Positions 8,531 to 17,273 of a stretch of DNA of 50,536 bases are shown piece by piece; positions within the stretch are counted from its first letter, which is position 1; each line of letters opens with the position of its first letter. Origin of the DNA: Streptococcus pseudopneumoniae (lineage in GTDB: Bacteria; Bacillota; Bacilli; Lactobacillales; Streptococcaceae); the NCBI RefSeq assembly GCF_001072375.1, contig NZ_JVKV01000033.1, positions 1 through 50,536 on the forward strand, in the 5' to 3' direction. The position numbers were made by a program, and so were the translations under genes. The notes beneath the pieces are model-generated. The model saw only the letters and a list, made by a program, of their open reading frames with translations. It made no database searches and was not told the DNA's origin.

Positions 8531-8567
8531 AAACAGGTAGAATGAAAGATTTCTACCTGTTTCTTTT
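8531..8567 (+). terminator. Rho-independent terminator of groESL
   Basis: Stem AAACAGGTAGAA (8531-8542) pairs with TTCTACCTGTTT (8551-8562), followed by CTTTT. Confidence 0.9.
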
Positions 8568-8576
8568 GAATTACTC

Positions 8577-8605
8577 AAAAAGAGGGAGCTCAGCTTCCTC
8601 TTTTT
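8577..8605. terminator. second, bidirectional terminator at the groEL/serS junction
   Basis: A 13-bp stem, AAAAAGAGGGAGC pairing with GCTTCCTCTTTTT around a 3-nt loop, lies 12 nt beyond the serS stop. The A-rich and T-rich flanks allow termination in both directions. Confidence 0.85.
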
Positions 8606-8617
8606 ACATTCAATTAA

Positions 8618-9892
8618 TTATGGTTTGATAACTTCAGCTCCACCCATGTATGGACGAAGAACTTCTGGAATGGTCACAGAACCATCTTCGTTTTGATAGT
8701 TTTCAAGGATAGCAGCGACTGTACGTCCAACAGCAAGTCCAGAACCATTCAAAGTATGAAGAAGTTTAACCTTACCATCGGCTTCATCACGGTAACGGAT
8801 TTGGGCACGACGAGCTTGGAAATCTTCTGTATTTGAACAGCTTGAGATTTCACGGTAGGTATTTTGCGCAGGGATCCATACTTCCAAGTCATAAGTCTTA
8901 GCAGCAGAGAAGCCCATATCTCCTGTAGAGAGAGCTACTACACGGTATGGAAGGTTGAGTTTTTGAAGGATGTTTTCAGCGTTGGCTGTCATCTTTTCCA
9001 ATTCTTCGTATGATTCTTCAGGTTTGGCAAATTTCACCATTTCTACCTTGTGGAATTGGTGTAAACGAATCAAACCACGAGTATCACGACCAGCTGAACC
9101 AGCTTCAGAACGGAATGATGGACTCATAGCAGTAAAGTAGATTGGCAAGTCTTTTCCATCAAGAATTTCATCACGGTAGTAGTTGGTCAGAGGAACTTCA
9201 GCTGTAGGAATGAGGACATAGTTCGTATCTTTCAATTCAAACGTATCTTCTTTGAATTTTGGATATTGACCAGTACCGAACATAGAATCATGGTTAACCA
9301 TGTAAGGTGTGATGACTTCAGTGTAACCTTCTTTACCATGTTCATCTAGCATAAAGTTGTAAATAGCACGTTCCAAACGAGCCCCAAGTCCTTTATAGAA
9401 GAGGAAGCGCGCTCCAGTTACCTTTCCACCACGTTCCCAGTCAAGAATACCAAGATTTTCACCGAGATCCCAGTGGGCTTTTGGTTCAAAGTCAAACTCA
9501 CGAGGAGTTCCCCAACGGCGAACTTCTACATTATCATCTTCATCGGCACCAATTGGAACACTGTCAGCTGGGATATTTGGAAGAGTAGTGGTAAATTCTG
9601 TCAATTTAGCATCGATTTCAGCCAATTCTGCATCGAGTGCTTTGACTTCAGCAGATAGGGTTTGCATGGCAGCAATCTTATCATCGGCATTTTCCTTGTT
9701 GCGCTTAGCTTGAGCAATTTCTGCAGAAACCGTGTTACGCTCAGCCTTGAGGGTTTCAACCTTAACCAAGATGTCACGTCGTTTGGCATCGATTTCTTTC
9801 ATCTCGTTCAAGATAGCAGCATCTACACCACGTGTAGCTAGTTTTTCTGCGACAGCATCAAAGTCTGTACGAATACGTTTGATATCTAACAT
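8618..9892 (-). CDS. serS: seryl-tRNA synthetase (424 aa)
   Basis: This class II aminoacyl-tRNA synthetase charges tRNA-Ser. The N-terminal coiled-coil arm that grips the long variable arm of tRNA-Ser spans about residues 30-100. Motif 2 is visible in [20 protein letters not shown] and motif 3 in [17 protein letters not shown]. The start is the ATG at 9892 ([11 protein letters not shown]) behind AAAGGAG; the open frame extends 28 codons further, but only through the T-box leader and its terminator. Expression is controlled by that T-box and so should respond to uncharged tRNA-Ser. Confidence 0.97.
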   Translation of the reverse strand: MLDIKRIRTDFDAVAEKLATRGVDAAILNEMKEIDAKRRDILVKVETLKAERNTVSAEIAQAKRNKENADDKIAAMQTLSAEVKALDAELAEIDAKLTEFTTTLPNIPADSVPIGADEDDNVEVRRWGTPREFDFEPKAHWDLGENLGILDWERGGKVTGARFLFYKGLGARLERAIYNFMLDEHGKEGYTEVITPYMVNHDSMFGTGQYPKFKEDTFELKDTNYVLIPTAEVPLTNYYRDEILDGKDLPIYFTAMSPSFRSEAGSAGRDTRGLIRLHQFHKVEMVKFAKPEESYEELEKMTANAENILQKLNLPYRVVALSTGDMGFSAAKTYDLEVWIPAQNTYREISSCSNTEDFQARRAQIRYRDEADGKVKLLHTLNGSGLAVGRTVAAILENYQNEDGSVTIPEVLRPYMGGAEVIKP

Positions 9893-9907
9893 ATAAACTC
9901 CTTTATG

Positions 9908-10085
9908 AAAAAAGCACACCTGACAAAGCGTTGGAGTGGCAGGGCCACGGTTCCATCCAACTTCACAGGTGTGCACTTGATTCTGTATTTGATTTAAAAC
10001 AACGGTAGAATTTCAATTAAATCTTCTATCTGCTCGCAGCACCCGCAGACTTTCTGAAAGAAGGAAGTAACCTACTTATCCGTTT
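9908..10085 (-). promoter_or_regulatory. T-box leader of serS
   Basis: On the minus strand, Stem I is closed by AACGG / CCGTT and contains AGTA (left) and GAA (right), the usual specifier-loop neighbours. A TCT serine codon followed by A sits at 10009-10007. Downstream, GTTGGA, the 7-nt bulge TGGAACC, GTGG, a loop, CCAC and TCCAAC form a textbook antiterminator. A 9-bp stem, GCACACCTG with CAGGTGTGC, followed by six U, encloses it and acts as terminator. T-boxes read uncharged tRNA and switch transcription. The terminator enclosing the antiterminator is unusual. Confidence 0.85.
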
Positions 10086-10090
10086 CTATG

Positions 10091-10119
10091 ATTATACTAA
10101 ACTTTCTATTTTTTTGCAA
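10091..10119 (-). promoter_or_regulatory. serS promoter
   Basis: On the minus strand, TTGCAA (10119-10114), a 17-bp spacer and TATAAT (10096-10091). The -35 box lies within the last codons of the DUF956 gene, so serS has its own promoter despite following that gene. Confidence 0.8.
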
Positions 10120-10477
10120 ATAGATTTTTAATTTTTCGACCAATGATTTGGACTAAGGTAGGAAGTTTGACTACCTTGTCATTTCCCAGTTTTTCACGAG
10201 CTATTTTAAGAATTTTTCCAGAGTCTTTTGAGGCGAAGAGAAATTTTCCTTGATCTGTAAAGATTTCAAAATGACGACTAACCTTGCGGCCTGAAACATT
10301 GGCTCCGATTTGATTAATGCTGGACCATGGAATTTGAATATAGTCCTCGACATTTCGATCTGCGTAAAATTCTAGCGCATGATCTCCAACCAGAAATTTT
10401 CCAACCTTTCCTGTAATGGAGAGATAGGAAGTTCCAGTTGTTTGCAAGTCGACGACCTTGTTGAGGGATTGTGCCAT
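10106..10477 (-). CDS. DUF956 family protein (123 aa)
   Basis: This is a small cytoplasmic protein with a PH-like beta-rich core (YLSITGKVGKFLVGDHALEF) and a basic C-terminal tail ending RKIKNLFAKK. It fits DUF956, called ManO when it follows mannose-PTS genes in lactic acid bacteria. No PTS genes are nearby here. It starts 2 nt after the aspartate kinase stop and is presumably cotranscribed with it. The function is unknown; a regulatory link to the mannose PTS is known only by association in other genomes. Confidence 0.75.
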   Translation of the reverse strand: MAQSLNKVVDLQTTGTSYLSITGKVGKFLVGDHALEFYADRNVEDYIQIPWSSINQIGANVSGRKVSRHFEIFTDQGKFLFASKDSGKILKIAREKLGNDKVVKLPTLVQIIGRKIKNLFAKK

Positions 10478-10479
10478 GT

Positions 10480-11844
10480 TTAGTCTTCCTTATTTTCACC
10501 GAAAAATGCTTGGTAGAGAGCTTTAAGGGCGGCTTTTTCTTGGTCTTTATGGACAACAAACATGATAGAAACTTCACTAGAGCCTTGTGACATCATTTGG
10601 ATGTTGATGTTGTTCTCAGATAGGGCACGAGTGGCTGTAGCAGTTACCCCGATATGACGCTTCATTTTTTCCCCAACAATCATAATGATAGAGAGGTCGT
10701 GTTCGATTTCAGCGTGGTCTACCTCTGCTTTTTGGACTAATTGACGAAGGATTTCTTCTTCCTTGATCGGAGTCAATTCTCGTGAACGTAAGATGATAGA
10801 CAGGTCATCGATACCAGTTGGCATGTGTTCCCAACCAATATTAAGGTCCTCAAGGATCTGAAGAACTTTACGACCAAAACCGATTTCGCGGTTCATCAGA
10901 TACTTAGACATATTAATGCTGACAAAGCCAGAATCACCAGCGATCCCAACAACTGGGAATTTGTCGCTGCTATGTTGTAGCACAATGCGAGTACCTGGGT
11001 GGTCTGGATTATTGGTATTTTTAATGACAAGAGGAATTTTCCCACGGTAGGCTGGCAAGAGAGCTTCGTCATGGAGTACAGAGAATCCAGCATAGGCCAA
11101 TTCACGCATTTCACGGTAGGTCAATTCAGGGATAGAGTGTGGCTTATGGATAATACCAGGGTGGGCTGCAAAGATTCCATCTACATCCGTAAAGTTTTCA
11201 TAGAGGTCAGCCTTGACACCAGCAGCAATGATAGAACCAGTGATATCTGAACCCCCACGTGAGAAGGTACAAATTTGATCTTCTTTCGTAACACCGAAGA
11301 AACCAGGGATAACAAGAACTTCTGAACTATTATTGAGTTCTTCAATTTTGTCATAACTTGAAGGGATGATACGAGCATTTCCAGGCTCACTAGTAACTAC
11401 AATTCCAGCTTCTCTTGGATGGACATAACGTGCTTCAATTCCGTTTTGATTGAAGTAAGCAGCAATTAGCTTGGCATTATTATTTTCCCCTGCAGCCAGG
11501 AAGGTATCATAGAGAAACTTATTATCTTCAATTGGAAGAGTAGCTAGAGAGCGAATGCTTTTTGAAATTTTGTCTAAAACGGCTGGTTTAAGACCTAATT
11601 CGCTAACCATAGCAGCATAGCGATCAATAATCCAGTTTTGGCTTTTGCTAATATCATTTCCAGCCACATAGTCGCGGTAGTATTTAATCAAGGCATCTGT
11701 AACCTTAGTGTCTTCAGAATTACGTTTACCAGGGGCAGATACAACCACAAAACGACGTTCTGGGTCACTTTTGACAATATTTAAAACTTTTTCTAATTGG
11801 CTAGCAGAGGCAAGCGAGCTTCCACCAAATTTAACAACCTTCAT
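10480..11844 (-). CDS. lysC: aspartate kinase (454 aa)
   Basis: This enzyme phosphorylates aspartate, the first step toward lysine, threonine, methionine and cell-wall precursors. The kinase domain opens with MKVVKFGGSSLAS and includes FSRGGSDITGS near residue 195. Two ACT regulatory domains follow, around VSINMSKYLMNREIGFG and IGVTATATRALSENNINIQM, so end-product feedback is expected. The ATG at 11844 has AGGAG at a 5-nt spacing. It heads a short minus-strand operon with the DUF956 gene. The symbol lysC is the family default; the effector amino acid is not determined. Confidence 0.93.
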   Translation of the reverse strand: MKVVKFGGSSLASASQLEKVLNIVKSDPERRFVVVSAPGKRNSEDTKVTDALIKYYRDYVAGNDISKSQNWIIDRYAAMVSELGLKPAVLDKISKSIRSLATLPIEDNKFLYDTFLAAGENNNAKLIAAYFNQNGIEARYVHPREAGIVVTSEPGNARIIPSSYDKIEELNNSSEVLVIPGFFGVTKEDQICTFSRGGSDITGSIIAAGVKADLYENFTDVDGIFAAHPGIIHKPHSIPELTYREMRELAYAGFSVLHDEALLPAYRGKIPLVIKNTNNPDHPGTRIVLQHSSDKFPVVGIAGDSGFVSINMSKYLMNREIGFGRKVLQILEDLNIGWEHMPTGIDDLSIILRSRELTPIKEEEILRQLVQKAEVDHAEIEHDLSIIMIVGEKMKRHIGVTATATRALSENNINIQMMSQGSSEVSIMFVVHKDQEKAALKALYQAFFGENKED

Positions 11845-11873
11845 AAGAACTCCTAAAGTAAGTATTTTATACG

Positions 11874-11902
11874 ATTATAGCAGAAAGAGGGGCTTTTTTC
11901 AA
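11874..11902 (-). promoter_or_regulatory. promoter of the aspartate kinase operon
   Basis: On the minus strand, TTGAAA (11902-11897), a 17-bp spacer and TGC plus TATAAT (11879-11874): a strong extended -10 promoter, divergent from the next plus-strand promoter. Confidence 0.85.
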
Positions 11903-11927
11903 TCTGGAAAATGTCCTATATAATTGT

Positions 11928-11956
11928 TTGAACGTCTCATCAGAAAAGCTTATAAT
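11928..11956 (+). promoter_or_regulatory. promoter of the secreted-protein gene
   Basis: TTGAAC (11928-11933), a 17-bp spacer and TATAAT (11951-11956). Confidence 0.8.
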
Positions 11957-12002
11957 AAAGGAGTAGGGGGAAAACTCTTCACATATAAAGGAGTTGAGCA
12001 AG

Positions 12003-12560
12003 ATGATTAAAAGAGTGTTTTGTTTAATACTATTCTTTACCTTCGTGATGCTTCCTACAAGTATCGGAGCAACTTATCATTCTCCTCCCAGTGGTCGTTT
12101 GACCGGAGAAGAATTAGCGATTGAGTATGCTCAGGAAGGTCAGATATCAGTTGAGAGGGCTAAAAATATCTTATCTATCGATTTTTCAGATAGTAAGTCA
12201 AGGACTTATCGAATTCTCTCTGAAAAGGTTATCGTCAATCCTAACTATGAAGCTAGAGTCAAGTTTTACTGTCGAACAGATGAAAGTGGACAATTTAGAG
12301 GAATCACGAAACTCTTAGCTGCAAGTCTGGTCAACAAGGACGGGGATAAGGAAGCTCCTTTTACAGGGAATCTTTTTGCCTACCTAGAAGATCCCAATCG
12401 TATTTTTTACATGGTTTCAGGAGAATTCTACCATAAAGGATTCAACAAAGAACAGCTCTATCAGAGAGAAGGAGGGCGGATGCTTGAAGTCATTTATGAT
12501 TTCAAATATGATGCAAGTACTGGTTTTCCTTTATTTTTAGAGACCAAACTAAGTTTTTAA
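12003..12560 (+). CDS. secreted hypothetical protein (185 aa)
   Basis: The product has a clear Sec signal peptide (MIKRVFCLILFFTFVMLPTS) with a likely cleavage after IGA, and no lipobox or LPXTG anchor, so it should be released or loosely cell-associated. I do not recognise a domain in the mature part, which contains GEELAIEYAQEGQISVERAK and ends LFLETKLSF. ATG 12003 is preferred over TTG 11994, which abuts the AAAGGAG ribosome binding site. It is monocistronic, with its own promoter upstream and a terminator that overlaps the stop codon. Confidence 0.8.
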   Translation: MIKRVFCLILFFTFVMLPTSIGATYHSPPSGRLTGEELAIEYAQEGQISVERAKNILSIDFSDSKSRTYRILSEKVIVNPNYEARVKFYCRTDESGQFRGITKLLAASLVNKDGDKEAPFTGNLFAYLEDPNRIFYMVSGEFYHKGFNKEQLYQREGGRMLEVIYDFKYDASTGFPLFLETKLSF

Positions 12561-12590
12561 AATCGGCCGATACACTTTTGGTCGATTTTT
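12559..12590 (+). terminator. Rho-independent terminator
   Basis: Stem AAAATCGGCC (12559-12568) pairs with GGTCGATTTT (12580-12589), followed by T. It begins inside the TAA stop of the secreted-protein gene. Confidence 0.85.
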
Positions 12591-12593
12591 CTC

Positions 12594-12622
12594 TTGTTTT
12601 AAAATCCAGAAAAAGATATAAT
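12594..12622 (+). promoter_or_regulatory. fabM promoter
   Basis: TTGTTT (12594-12599), a 17-bp spacer and TATAAT (12617-12622), about 48 nt before the fabM start. Confidence 0.7.
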
Positions 12623-12670
12623 TTGAAAATAAAATAATTTAATCTTCGTTGTAAATTGAAAGGAGTGCCT

Positions 12671-13456
12671 ATGGATCATATTCTCTATCAAGTTCAAGAC
12701 GATTTAGCGATACTAACTTTAAATCGTCCTGAGGTGGCCAATGGTTTTCATATTCCTATGTGTCAAGAAATTCTAGAAGCATTGGAATTGGCTGAAAAAG
12801 ATGCTTCGGTTTCGTTTGTTCTCATTAATGCTGCCGGCAAAGTCTTCTCTGTTGGGGGCGATCTAGTAGAAATGAAACGTGCTGTAGATGAGGATGATAT
12901 TGCTTCACTCACCCAAATCGCGGAGTTGGTAAATACGATTTCTTATAAGATTAAACAAATTCCTAAACCAGTCATTATGGAGGTGGATGGAGCAGTTGCT
13001 GGGGCAGCAGCTAATATGGCTTTGGCAGTTGATTTCTGTATTGCTTCTGACAAAGCTAAATTCATCCAGGCCTTTGTAGGTGTGGGCTTGGCTCCCGATG
13101 CGGGAGGTTTATTCTTGCTTACACGATCGCTTGGTGCGACTCGGGCAACGCAATTAGCTATGACGGGTGAAGCTTTCACAGCAGAAAAAGCACTGGAAGC
13201 TGGAGCTGTCTATCGTCTTTGTGCTAGTGATCAATTAGAAAAGACAAGAGAGCAACTATTGAAGAAGTTGAGACGAGGTTCTTCTAACTCCTATGCTGCT
13301 GTTAAGAAGTTAGTCTGGGAGAGCGAATTTAAGCAGTGGCACGAGTACGCACAGCTAGAATTGGAATTGCAAAAATCTCTATCTTATACGGAGGATTTCA
13401 AAGAAGGTGTTCGTGCACATTCTGAGAGAAGACGTCCAAAATTTATCGGAAAATAA
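12671..13456 (+). CDS. fabM: trans-2-decenoyl-ACP isomerase FabM (261 aa)
   Basis: FabM belongs to the crotonase (enoyl-CoA hydratase/isomerase) fold. It converts trans-2- to cis-3-decenoyl-ACP, the branch point for unsaturated fatty acids in streptococci, which lack FabA. The oxyanion-hole segments [10 protein letters not shown] (near residue 61) and [20 protein letters not shown] (near 103-122) are visible. ATG 12671 was chosen because AAAGGAG lies 5 nt upstream. It stands immediately before fabT and the rest of the fab cluster, which supports FabM over a general hydratase, and it has its own promoter. Confidence 0.92.
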   Translation: MDHILYQVQDDLAILTLNRPEVANGFHIPMCQEILEALELAEKDASVSFVLINAAGKVFSVGGDLVEMKRAVDEDDIASLTQIAELVNTISYKIKQIPKPVIMEVDGAVAGAAANMALAVDFCIASDKAKFIQAFVGVGLAPDAGGLFLLTRSLGATRATQLAMTGEAFTAEKALEAGAVYRLCASDQLEKTREQLLKKLRRGSSNSYAAVKKLVWESEFKQWHEYAQLELELQKSLSYTEDFKEGVRAHSERRRPKFIGK

Positions 13457-13464
13457 AAAAATAC

Positions 13465-13522
13465 TTGCACAATTCTTTGAAGTTTGATATACTTTTTTTG
13501 TCAAATGTTTTGATATTTAAAC
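13465..13522 (+). promoter_or_regulatory. fabT promoter and candidate FabT operator
   Basis: TATACT (13488-13493) is a -10 box, 17 bp from TTGCAC (13465-13470). Downstream, GTTTTGATATTTAAAC (13507-13522) is a 16-nt imperfect palindrome (12 of 16 symmetric) resembling the TTTGA-TCAAA type site of FabT. Autoregulation of fabT is known in streptococci. Confidence 0.65.
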
Positions 13523-13547
13523 TTTTTTGATAAGGGAGGGAAGAGAA

Positions 13548-13982
13548 TTGGACTACCAACGGATCAATGACTATTTAACATCTATTTTTAATAACGTCCT
13601 GGTGATTGAGGAAGTGAGTTTGCGAGGTAGTCGTTTCAAGGACATCTCTATCAAGGAAATGCACACGATTGATGTGATTGGTAAGTTTCCAGATGTGACA
13701 CCAAGTCAAGTGTCCAAAGAGCTGATGGTAACTCTAGGAACAGTGACAACTAGCTTGAACAACTTGGAACGAAAAGGTTACATCGAACGCTTACGTTCAG
13801 ATCAGGATCGTCGTGTAGTACATCTGCATTTGACCAAGAAAGGTCGACTCGTACATCGTCTCCATAAACGTTTCCACAAGGCCATGGTCGAAAGAATTAT
13901 TGAAGGCATGAGCCCAGAGGAAATGGACGTCATGAGTAAAGGTTTGACCAATCTTTATCAATTTTTGGAGGATTTGAAATAA
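13548..13982 (+). CDS. fabT: MarR-family fatty acid synthesis repressor FabT (144 aa)
   Basis: FabT is a dimeric winged-helix regulator that represses the fab genes when bound to long-chain acyl-ACP. The DNA-recognition region is visible in [20 protein letters not shown] and the wing in [17 protein letters not shown]. Translation starts at TTG 13548 (protein [10 protein letters not shown]), which lies 7 nt after GGGAGGG; another TTG at 13527 precedes the ribosome binding site and is rejected. The stop overlaps the fabH start (TAATG), so the two are coupled. Candidate operators lie upstream of this gene and of fabK. Confidence 0.93.
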   Translation: MDYQRINDYLTSIFNNVLVIEEVSLRGSRFKDISIKEMHTIDVIGKFPDVTPSQVSKELMVTLGTVTTSLNNLERKGYIERLRSDQDRRVVHLHLTKKGRLVHRLHKRFHKAMVERIIEGMSPEEMDVMSKGLTNLYQFLEDLK

Positions 13983-14956
13983 TGGCTTTTGCAAAAATAA
14001 GCCAGGTTGCTCATTATGTACCAGAGCAGATTATCACAAATGAGGATTTAGCTCAGGTTATGGATACGAGTGATGAATGGATTTCAAGTCGAACTGGGAT
14101 TAAGGAACGTCGCATTTCTAAGACAGAATCAACAGGAGATTTGGCAACGGCAGTTGCAAAACAACTCCTAGAGAAGTCAGGGATTTCTGCTGAAGAGTTG
14201 GATTTTATCATTCTAGCTACGATGACACCTGACTCGATGATGCCTTCAACAGCCGCTCGTGTTCAGGCTAAAATCGGCGCTCACAAGGCTTTTGCCTATG
14301 ACTTAACGGCTGCCTGTAGTGGCTTTATCTTTGCCCTATCAACTGCAGAGAAGCTTATCTCTTCAGGAGGTTATCGTAAGGGTCTAGTTATCGGAAGTGA
14401 AACCATGTCAAAAGCTTTAGACTGGTCGGATCGCTCAACAGCTGTCCTATTTGGAGACGGTGCTGGGGGCATCTTGTTAGAAGCAAGCGAAGAGCCACAT
14501 TTCCTAGCGGAGAGTCTCAATAGCGATGGTTCGCGTAGTGAGTGTTTGACCTTTGGACAGACTGGTTTAACTTCACCATTTTCAAATCAAGAAAAGCCCG
14601 ATGCTTTCTTGAGAATGGATGGCCGAGCAGTTTTTGATTTTGCGATTCGAGATGTTGCTAAGTCTATAAAAAACACCATAGAAGAGAGTCCTCTGTCGGC
14701 AGAAGAACTAGACTATCTCCTGCTTCATCAAGCTAATATCCGCATTCTAGATAAGATGGCTAGAAAGATCGGTGTAGATCGAGACAAGCTTCCTGCCAAT
14801 ATGACCAAGTATGGAAATACCAGTGCGGCAAGTATTCCGATCCTACTTTCAGAGTGTGTAGAGGAAGGGCTCATTCGTTTAGATGGTAGCCAAAATATTC
14901 TCTTGTCAGGCTTCGGTGGAGGTTTGACATGGGGCACGCTTATTGTTACAATTTAG
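13982..14956 (+). CDS. fabH: beta-ketoacyl-ACP synthase III FabH (324 aa)
   Basis: FabH condenses acetyl-CoA (or another short acyl-CoA) with malonyl-ACP to start each fatty acid. The catalytic triad is complete: Cys112 in [13 protein letters not shown], His249 in LLLHQAN and Asn279 in KYGNTSAAS. The length is normal. The ATG overlaps the fabT stop by one base, with GGAGG about 11 nt upstream. It is coexpressed with fabT and probably acpP, so its level should follow FabT autoregulation. Confidence 0.97.
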   Translation: MAFAKISQVAHYVPEQIITNEDLAQVMDTSDEWISSRTGIKERRISKTESTGDLATAVAKQLLEKSGISAEELDFIILATMTPDSMMPSTAARVQAKIGAHKAFAYDLTAACSGFIFALSTAEKLISSGGYRKGLVIGSETMSKALDWSDRSTAVLFGDGAGGILLEASEEPHFLAESLNSDGSRSECLTFGQTGLTSPFSNQEKPDAFLRMDGRAVFDFAIRDVAKSIKNTIEESPLSAEELDYLLLHQANIRILDKMARKIGVDRDKLPANMTKYGNTSAASIPILLSECVEEGLIRLDGSQNILLSGFGGGLTWGTLIVTI

Positions 14957-15012
14957 GTAATCATGTGGTGAACACATTGTTATAAAAACTATTAATTTTA
15001 AAGGAGTCTATC

Positions 15013-15237
15013 ATGGCAGTATTTGAAAAAGTACAAGAAATTATCGTTGAAGAACTTGGAAAAGATGCATCAGAAGTAACACTTGAATCTACTTTTGATG
15101 ATTTGGATGCAGATTCATTGGACTTGTTCCAAGTGATCTCAGAAATTGAAGATGCTTTTGATATCCAAATCGAAGCTGAAGACAACTTGAAAACAGTTGG
15201 TGACTTGGTTGCTTACGTTGAAGAGCAAACAAAATAA
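15013..15237 (+). CDS. acpP: acyl carrier protein (74 aa)
   Basis: ACP is the acidic four-helix carrier to which growing acyl chains are attached through 4'-phosphopantetheine. The attachment Ser is in the DADSLDLFQ motif near residue 36. The length and strongly acidic composition are typical. AAAGGAG precedes ATG 15013. A 56-nt gap to fabH holds a small hairpin (ATGTG..ACACAT) and an AT-rich stretch that might supply extra transcripts, which would fit the need for abundant ACP. A weak terminator-like hairpin follows. Confidence 0.95.
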   Translation: MAVFEKVQEIIVEELGKDASEVTLESTFDDLDADSLDLFQVISEIEDAFDIQIEAEDNLKTVGDLVAYVEEQTK

Positions 15238-15252
15238 TTAAAATAAATGAAG

Positions 15253-15281
15253 AAGGAGTAGGGGGAACCCGCTCCCTCTTG
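15253..15281 (+). terminator. possible weak terminator or attenuator after acpP
   Basis: GGAGTAGGG pairs imperfectly with CCCGCTCC around a short loop, followed only by CTCTTGTTT. It could be a partial terminator between the fabT-fabH-acpP and fabK transcripts. Confidence 0.45.
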
Positions 15282-15291
15282 TTTAGGTAAT

Positions 15292-15313
15292 AGTTTGACT
15301 GTCAAATTATAAT
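15292..15313 (+). promoter_or_regulatory. fabK promoter with FabT operator
   Basis: TTTGAC-T-GTCAAA (15294-15306) is a perfect inverted repeat within AGTTTGACTGTCAAATT. It abuts a consensus TATAAT (15308-15313). A -35 box at the proper spacing is not obvious. The site fits the known FabT target at fabK, where binding would block RNA polymerase. Confidence 0.8.
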
Positions 15314-15353
15314 GTAGTCGAACTATTACGTAAGCAAGACATATGGAGGCACT

Positions 15354-16328
15354 ATGAAAACACGTATTACAGAATTATTGAATATTAAATATCCTATCTT
15401 CCAAGGTGGAATGGCCTGGGTTGCAGATGGTGACCTTGCTGGAGCTGTTTCAAAAGCAGGTGGTCTAGGTATCATCGGTGGAGGAAATGCTCCTAAAGAA
15501 GTGGTTAAGGCTAATATCGATAAGATTAAATCTTTAACAGACAAGCCTTTTGGTGTCAACATTATGCTTCTGTCTCCATTTGTTGATGATATTGTCGACC
15601 TCGTCATTGAAGAAGGGGTTAAGGTAGTCACAACTGGCGCAGGAAACCCAAGTAAATACATGGAGCGATTCCATGAAGCGGGAATCACCGTTATTCCAGT
15701 AGTTCCTAGTGTTGCTTTGGCTAAACGGATGGAAAAAATCGGTGCAGACGCTGTTATTGCAGAAGGTATGGAAGCAGGTGGACACATCGGTAAACTAACA
15801 ACTATGACCTTGGTTCGTCAAGTTGCAGCTGCTGTTTCTATTCCTGTTATCGCTGCTGGTGGTATTGCAGACGGTGAAGGAGCTGCTGCTGGCTTTATGC
15901 TTGGTGCAGAGGCTGTGCAAGTAGGAACTCGTTTTGTAGTTGCTAAAGAATCAAATGCCCATCCTAACTATAAAGCTAAAATTTTAAAAGCTCGTGATAT
16001 TGATACAACGATTTCGGCACAACATTTTGGACACGCAGTTCGTGCCATTAAAAACAAATTGACTCGTGATTTCGAGCAAGCTGAAAAAGATGCCTTTAAA
16101 CAAGAAAATCCAGATTTAGAAATCTTTGAACAAATGGGTGCAGGAGCCTTAGCTAAAGCTGTTGTCCATGGGGATGTGGATGGCGGTTCAGTGATGGCCG
16201 GCCAGATTGCAGGTCTGGTTTCGAAAGAAGAAACTGTTGAAGAAATCTTAAAAGATATTTACTACGGTGCAGCTGAAAAGATTCAAGCAGAAGCTGCTCG
16301 TTGGGCAGGAGTTATAAGAAATGACTAA
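15354..16328 (+). CDS. fabK: FMN-dependent enoyl-ACP reductase FabK (324 aa)
   Basis: FabK performs the last reduction of each elongation cycle, trans-2-enoyl-ACP to acyl-ACP, using NAD(P)H and FMN. It replaces FabI in streptococci and is the reason for their triclosan resistance. The TIM-barrel nitronate-monooxygenase-like fold shows MKTRITELLNIKYPIFQGGM at the N-terminus, GMEAGGHIG near residue 140 and IAAGGIADGEGAAAGFMLGA after it. It starts the long elongation operon directly downstream of the FabT operator and overlaps fabD by 8 nt. Confidence 0.96.
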   Translation: MKTRITELLNIKYPIFQGGMAWVADGDLAGAVSKAGGLGIIGGGNAPKEVVKANIDKIKSLTDKPFGVNIMLLSPFVDDIVDLVIEEGVKVVTTGAGNPSKYMERFHEAGITVIPVVPSVALAKRMEKIGADAVIAEGMEAGGHIGKLTTMTLVRQVAAAVSIPVIAAGGIADGEGAAAGFMLGAEAVQVGTRFVVAKESNAHPNYKAKILKARDIDTTISAQHFGHAVRAIKNKLTRDFEQAEKDAFKQENPDLEIFEQMGAGALAKAVVHGDVDGGSVMAGQIAGLVSKEETVEEILKDIYYGAAEKIQAEAARWAGVIRND

Positions 16329-17241
16329 AACAGCCTTTCTATTTGCAGGTCAAGGAGCCCAGTACCTTGGAATGGGACATGAACTATACGACCAATATGC
16401 TATCGTCAAGGAAACAATTGACCAAGCTAGCCAAGTATTAGGCTATGACCTCCGTGACTTGATTGATAATGATGAAACAAAGCTACATCAGACTCGTTAC
16501 ACGCAGCCAGCTATTTTAGCTACATCAGTTGCTATTTACCGACTACTAAAGGAGAAAGGTTACCAGCCTGATATGGTGGCAGGTTTGTCTCTTGGAGAAT
16601 ATTCTGCCCTTGTAGCTAGTGGTGCCTTGGATTTTGAAGATGCAGTAGCTCTAGTTGCTAAACGTGGGTCTTATATGGAAGAAGCAGCACCAGCAGGATC
16701 AGGGAAAATGGTAGCTGTGCTTAATACACCGGTTGAAGTGATTGAAAAAGCTTGTCAAGAAGCTTCTCAACTTGGTGTTGTAACTCCAGCCAACTACAAT
16801 ACGCCGAGTCAAATTGTTATTGGTGGGGAGGTAGCTGCAGTAGATTGTGCAGTTGAACTTTTGCAAGAAGCAGGAGCAAAACGTTTGATTCCGCTCAATG
16901 TTTCTGGGCCTTTCCATACAGCTTTATTGGAATCTGCTAGTCAAAAATTAGCTCAAGCCCTGACAGAAGTTGAATTTTCTGACTTTGCTTGTCCACTTGT
17001 TGGTAATACAGAAGCGAAGGTCATGGAAAAAGAACGTATTGCAGAACTTTTGACTCGTCAAGTCAAGGAGCCTGTCCGTTTTTATGAAAGTATTGCAGTC
17101 ATGCAAGAAGCGGGTGTCACTCGTTTTATCGAGATTGGACCTGGTAAAGTCTTGTCAGGATTCGTCAAAAAAATTGATAAAACAGCTCAGCTTTCTAATG
17201 TGGAAGATCAAGCAAGCTTACAAGCACTCTTAGAAAATTAG
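16321..17241 (+). CDS. fabD: malonyl-CoA:ACP transacylase FabD (306 aa)
   Basis: FabD moves malonyl groups from CoA to ACP, providing the extender unit. The catalytic Ser90 is in the GLSLGEYSA motif and His199 in GPFHTAL. The FAGQGAQ signature is near the N-terminus. Normal length. The start codon lies within the last codons of fabK (8-nt overlap), indicating tight translational coupling. Confidence 0.97.
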   Translation: MTKTAFLFAGQGAQYLGMGHELYDQYAIVKETIDQASQVLGYDLRDLIDNDETKLHQTRYTQPAILATSVAIYRLLKEKGYQPDMVAGLSLGEYSALVASGALDFEDAVALVAKRGSYMEEAAPAGSGKMVAVLNTPVEVIEKACQEASQLGVVTPANYNTPSQIVIGGEVAAVDCAVELLQEAGAKRLIPLNVSGPFHTALLESASQKLAQALTEVEFSDFACPLVGNTEAKVMEKERIAELLTRQVKEPVRFYESIAVMQEAGVTRFIEIGPGKVLSGFVKKIDKTAQLSNVEDQASLQALLEN

Positions 17242-17273
17242 ACCAAAATGGTATAAGTTCTGAAAGGAGAAAA

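Noticed and set aside
9893-9976. 28-residue N-terminal extension of serS
   Set aside because: It would be encoded by the T-box terminator and leader; the ATG at 9892 has an ideal ribosome binding site and gives the normal SerRS start.
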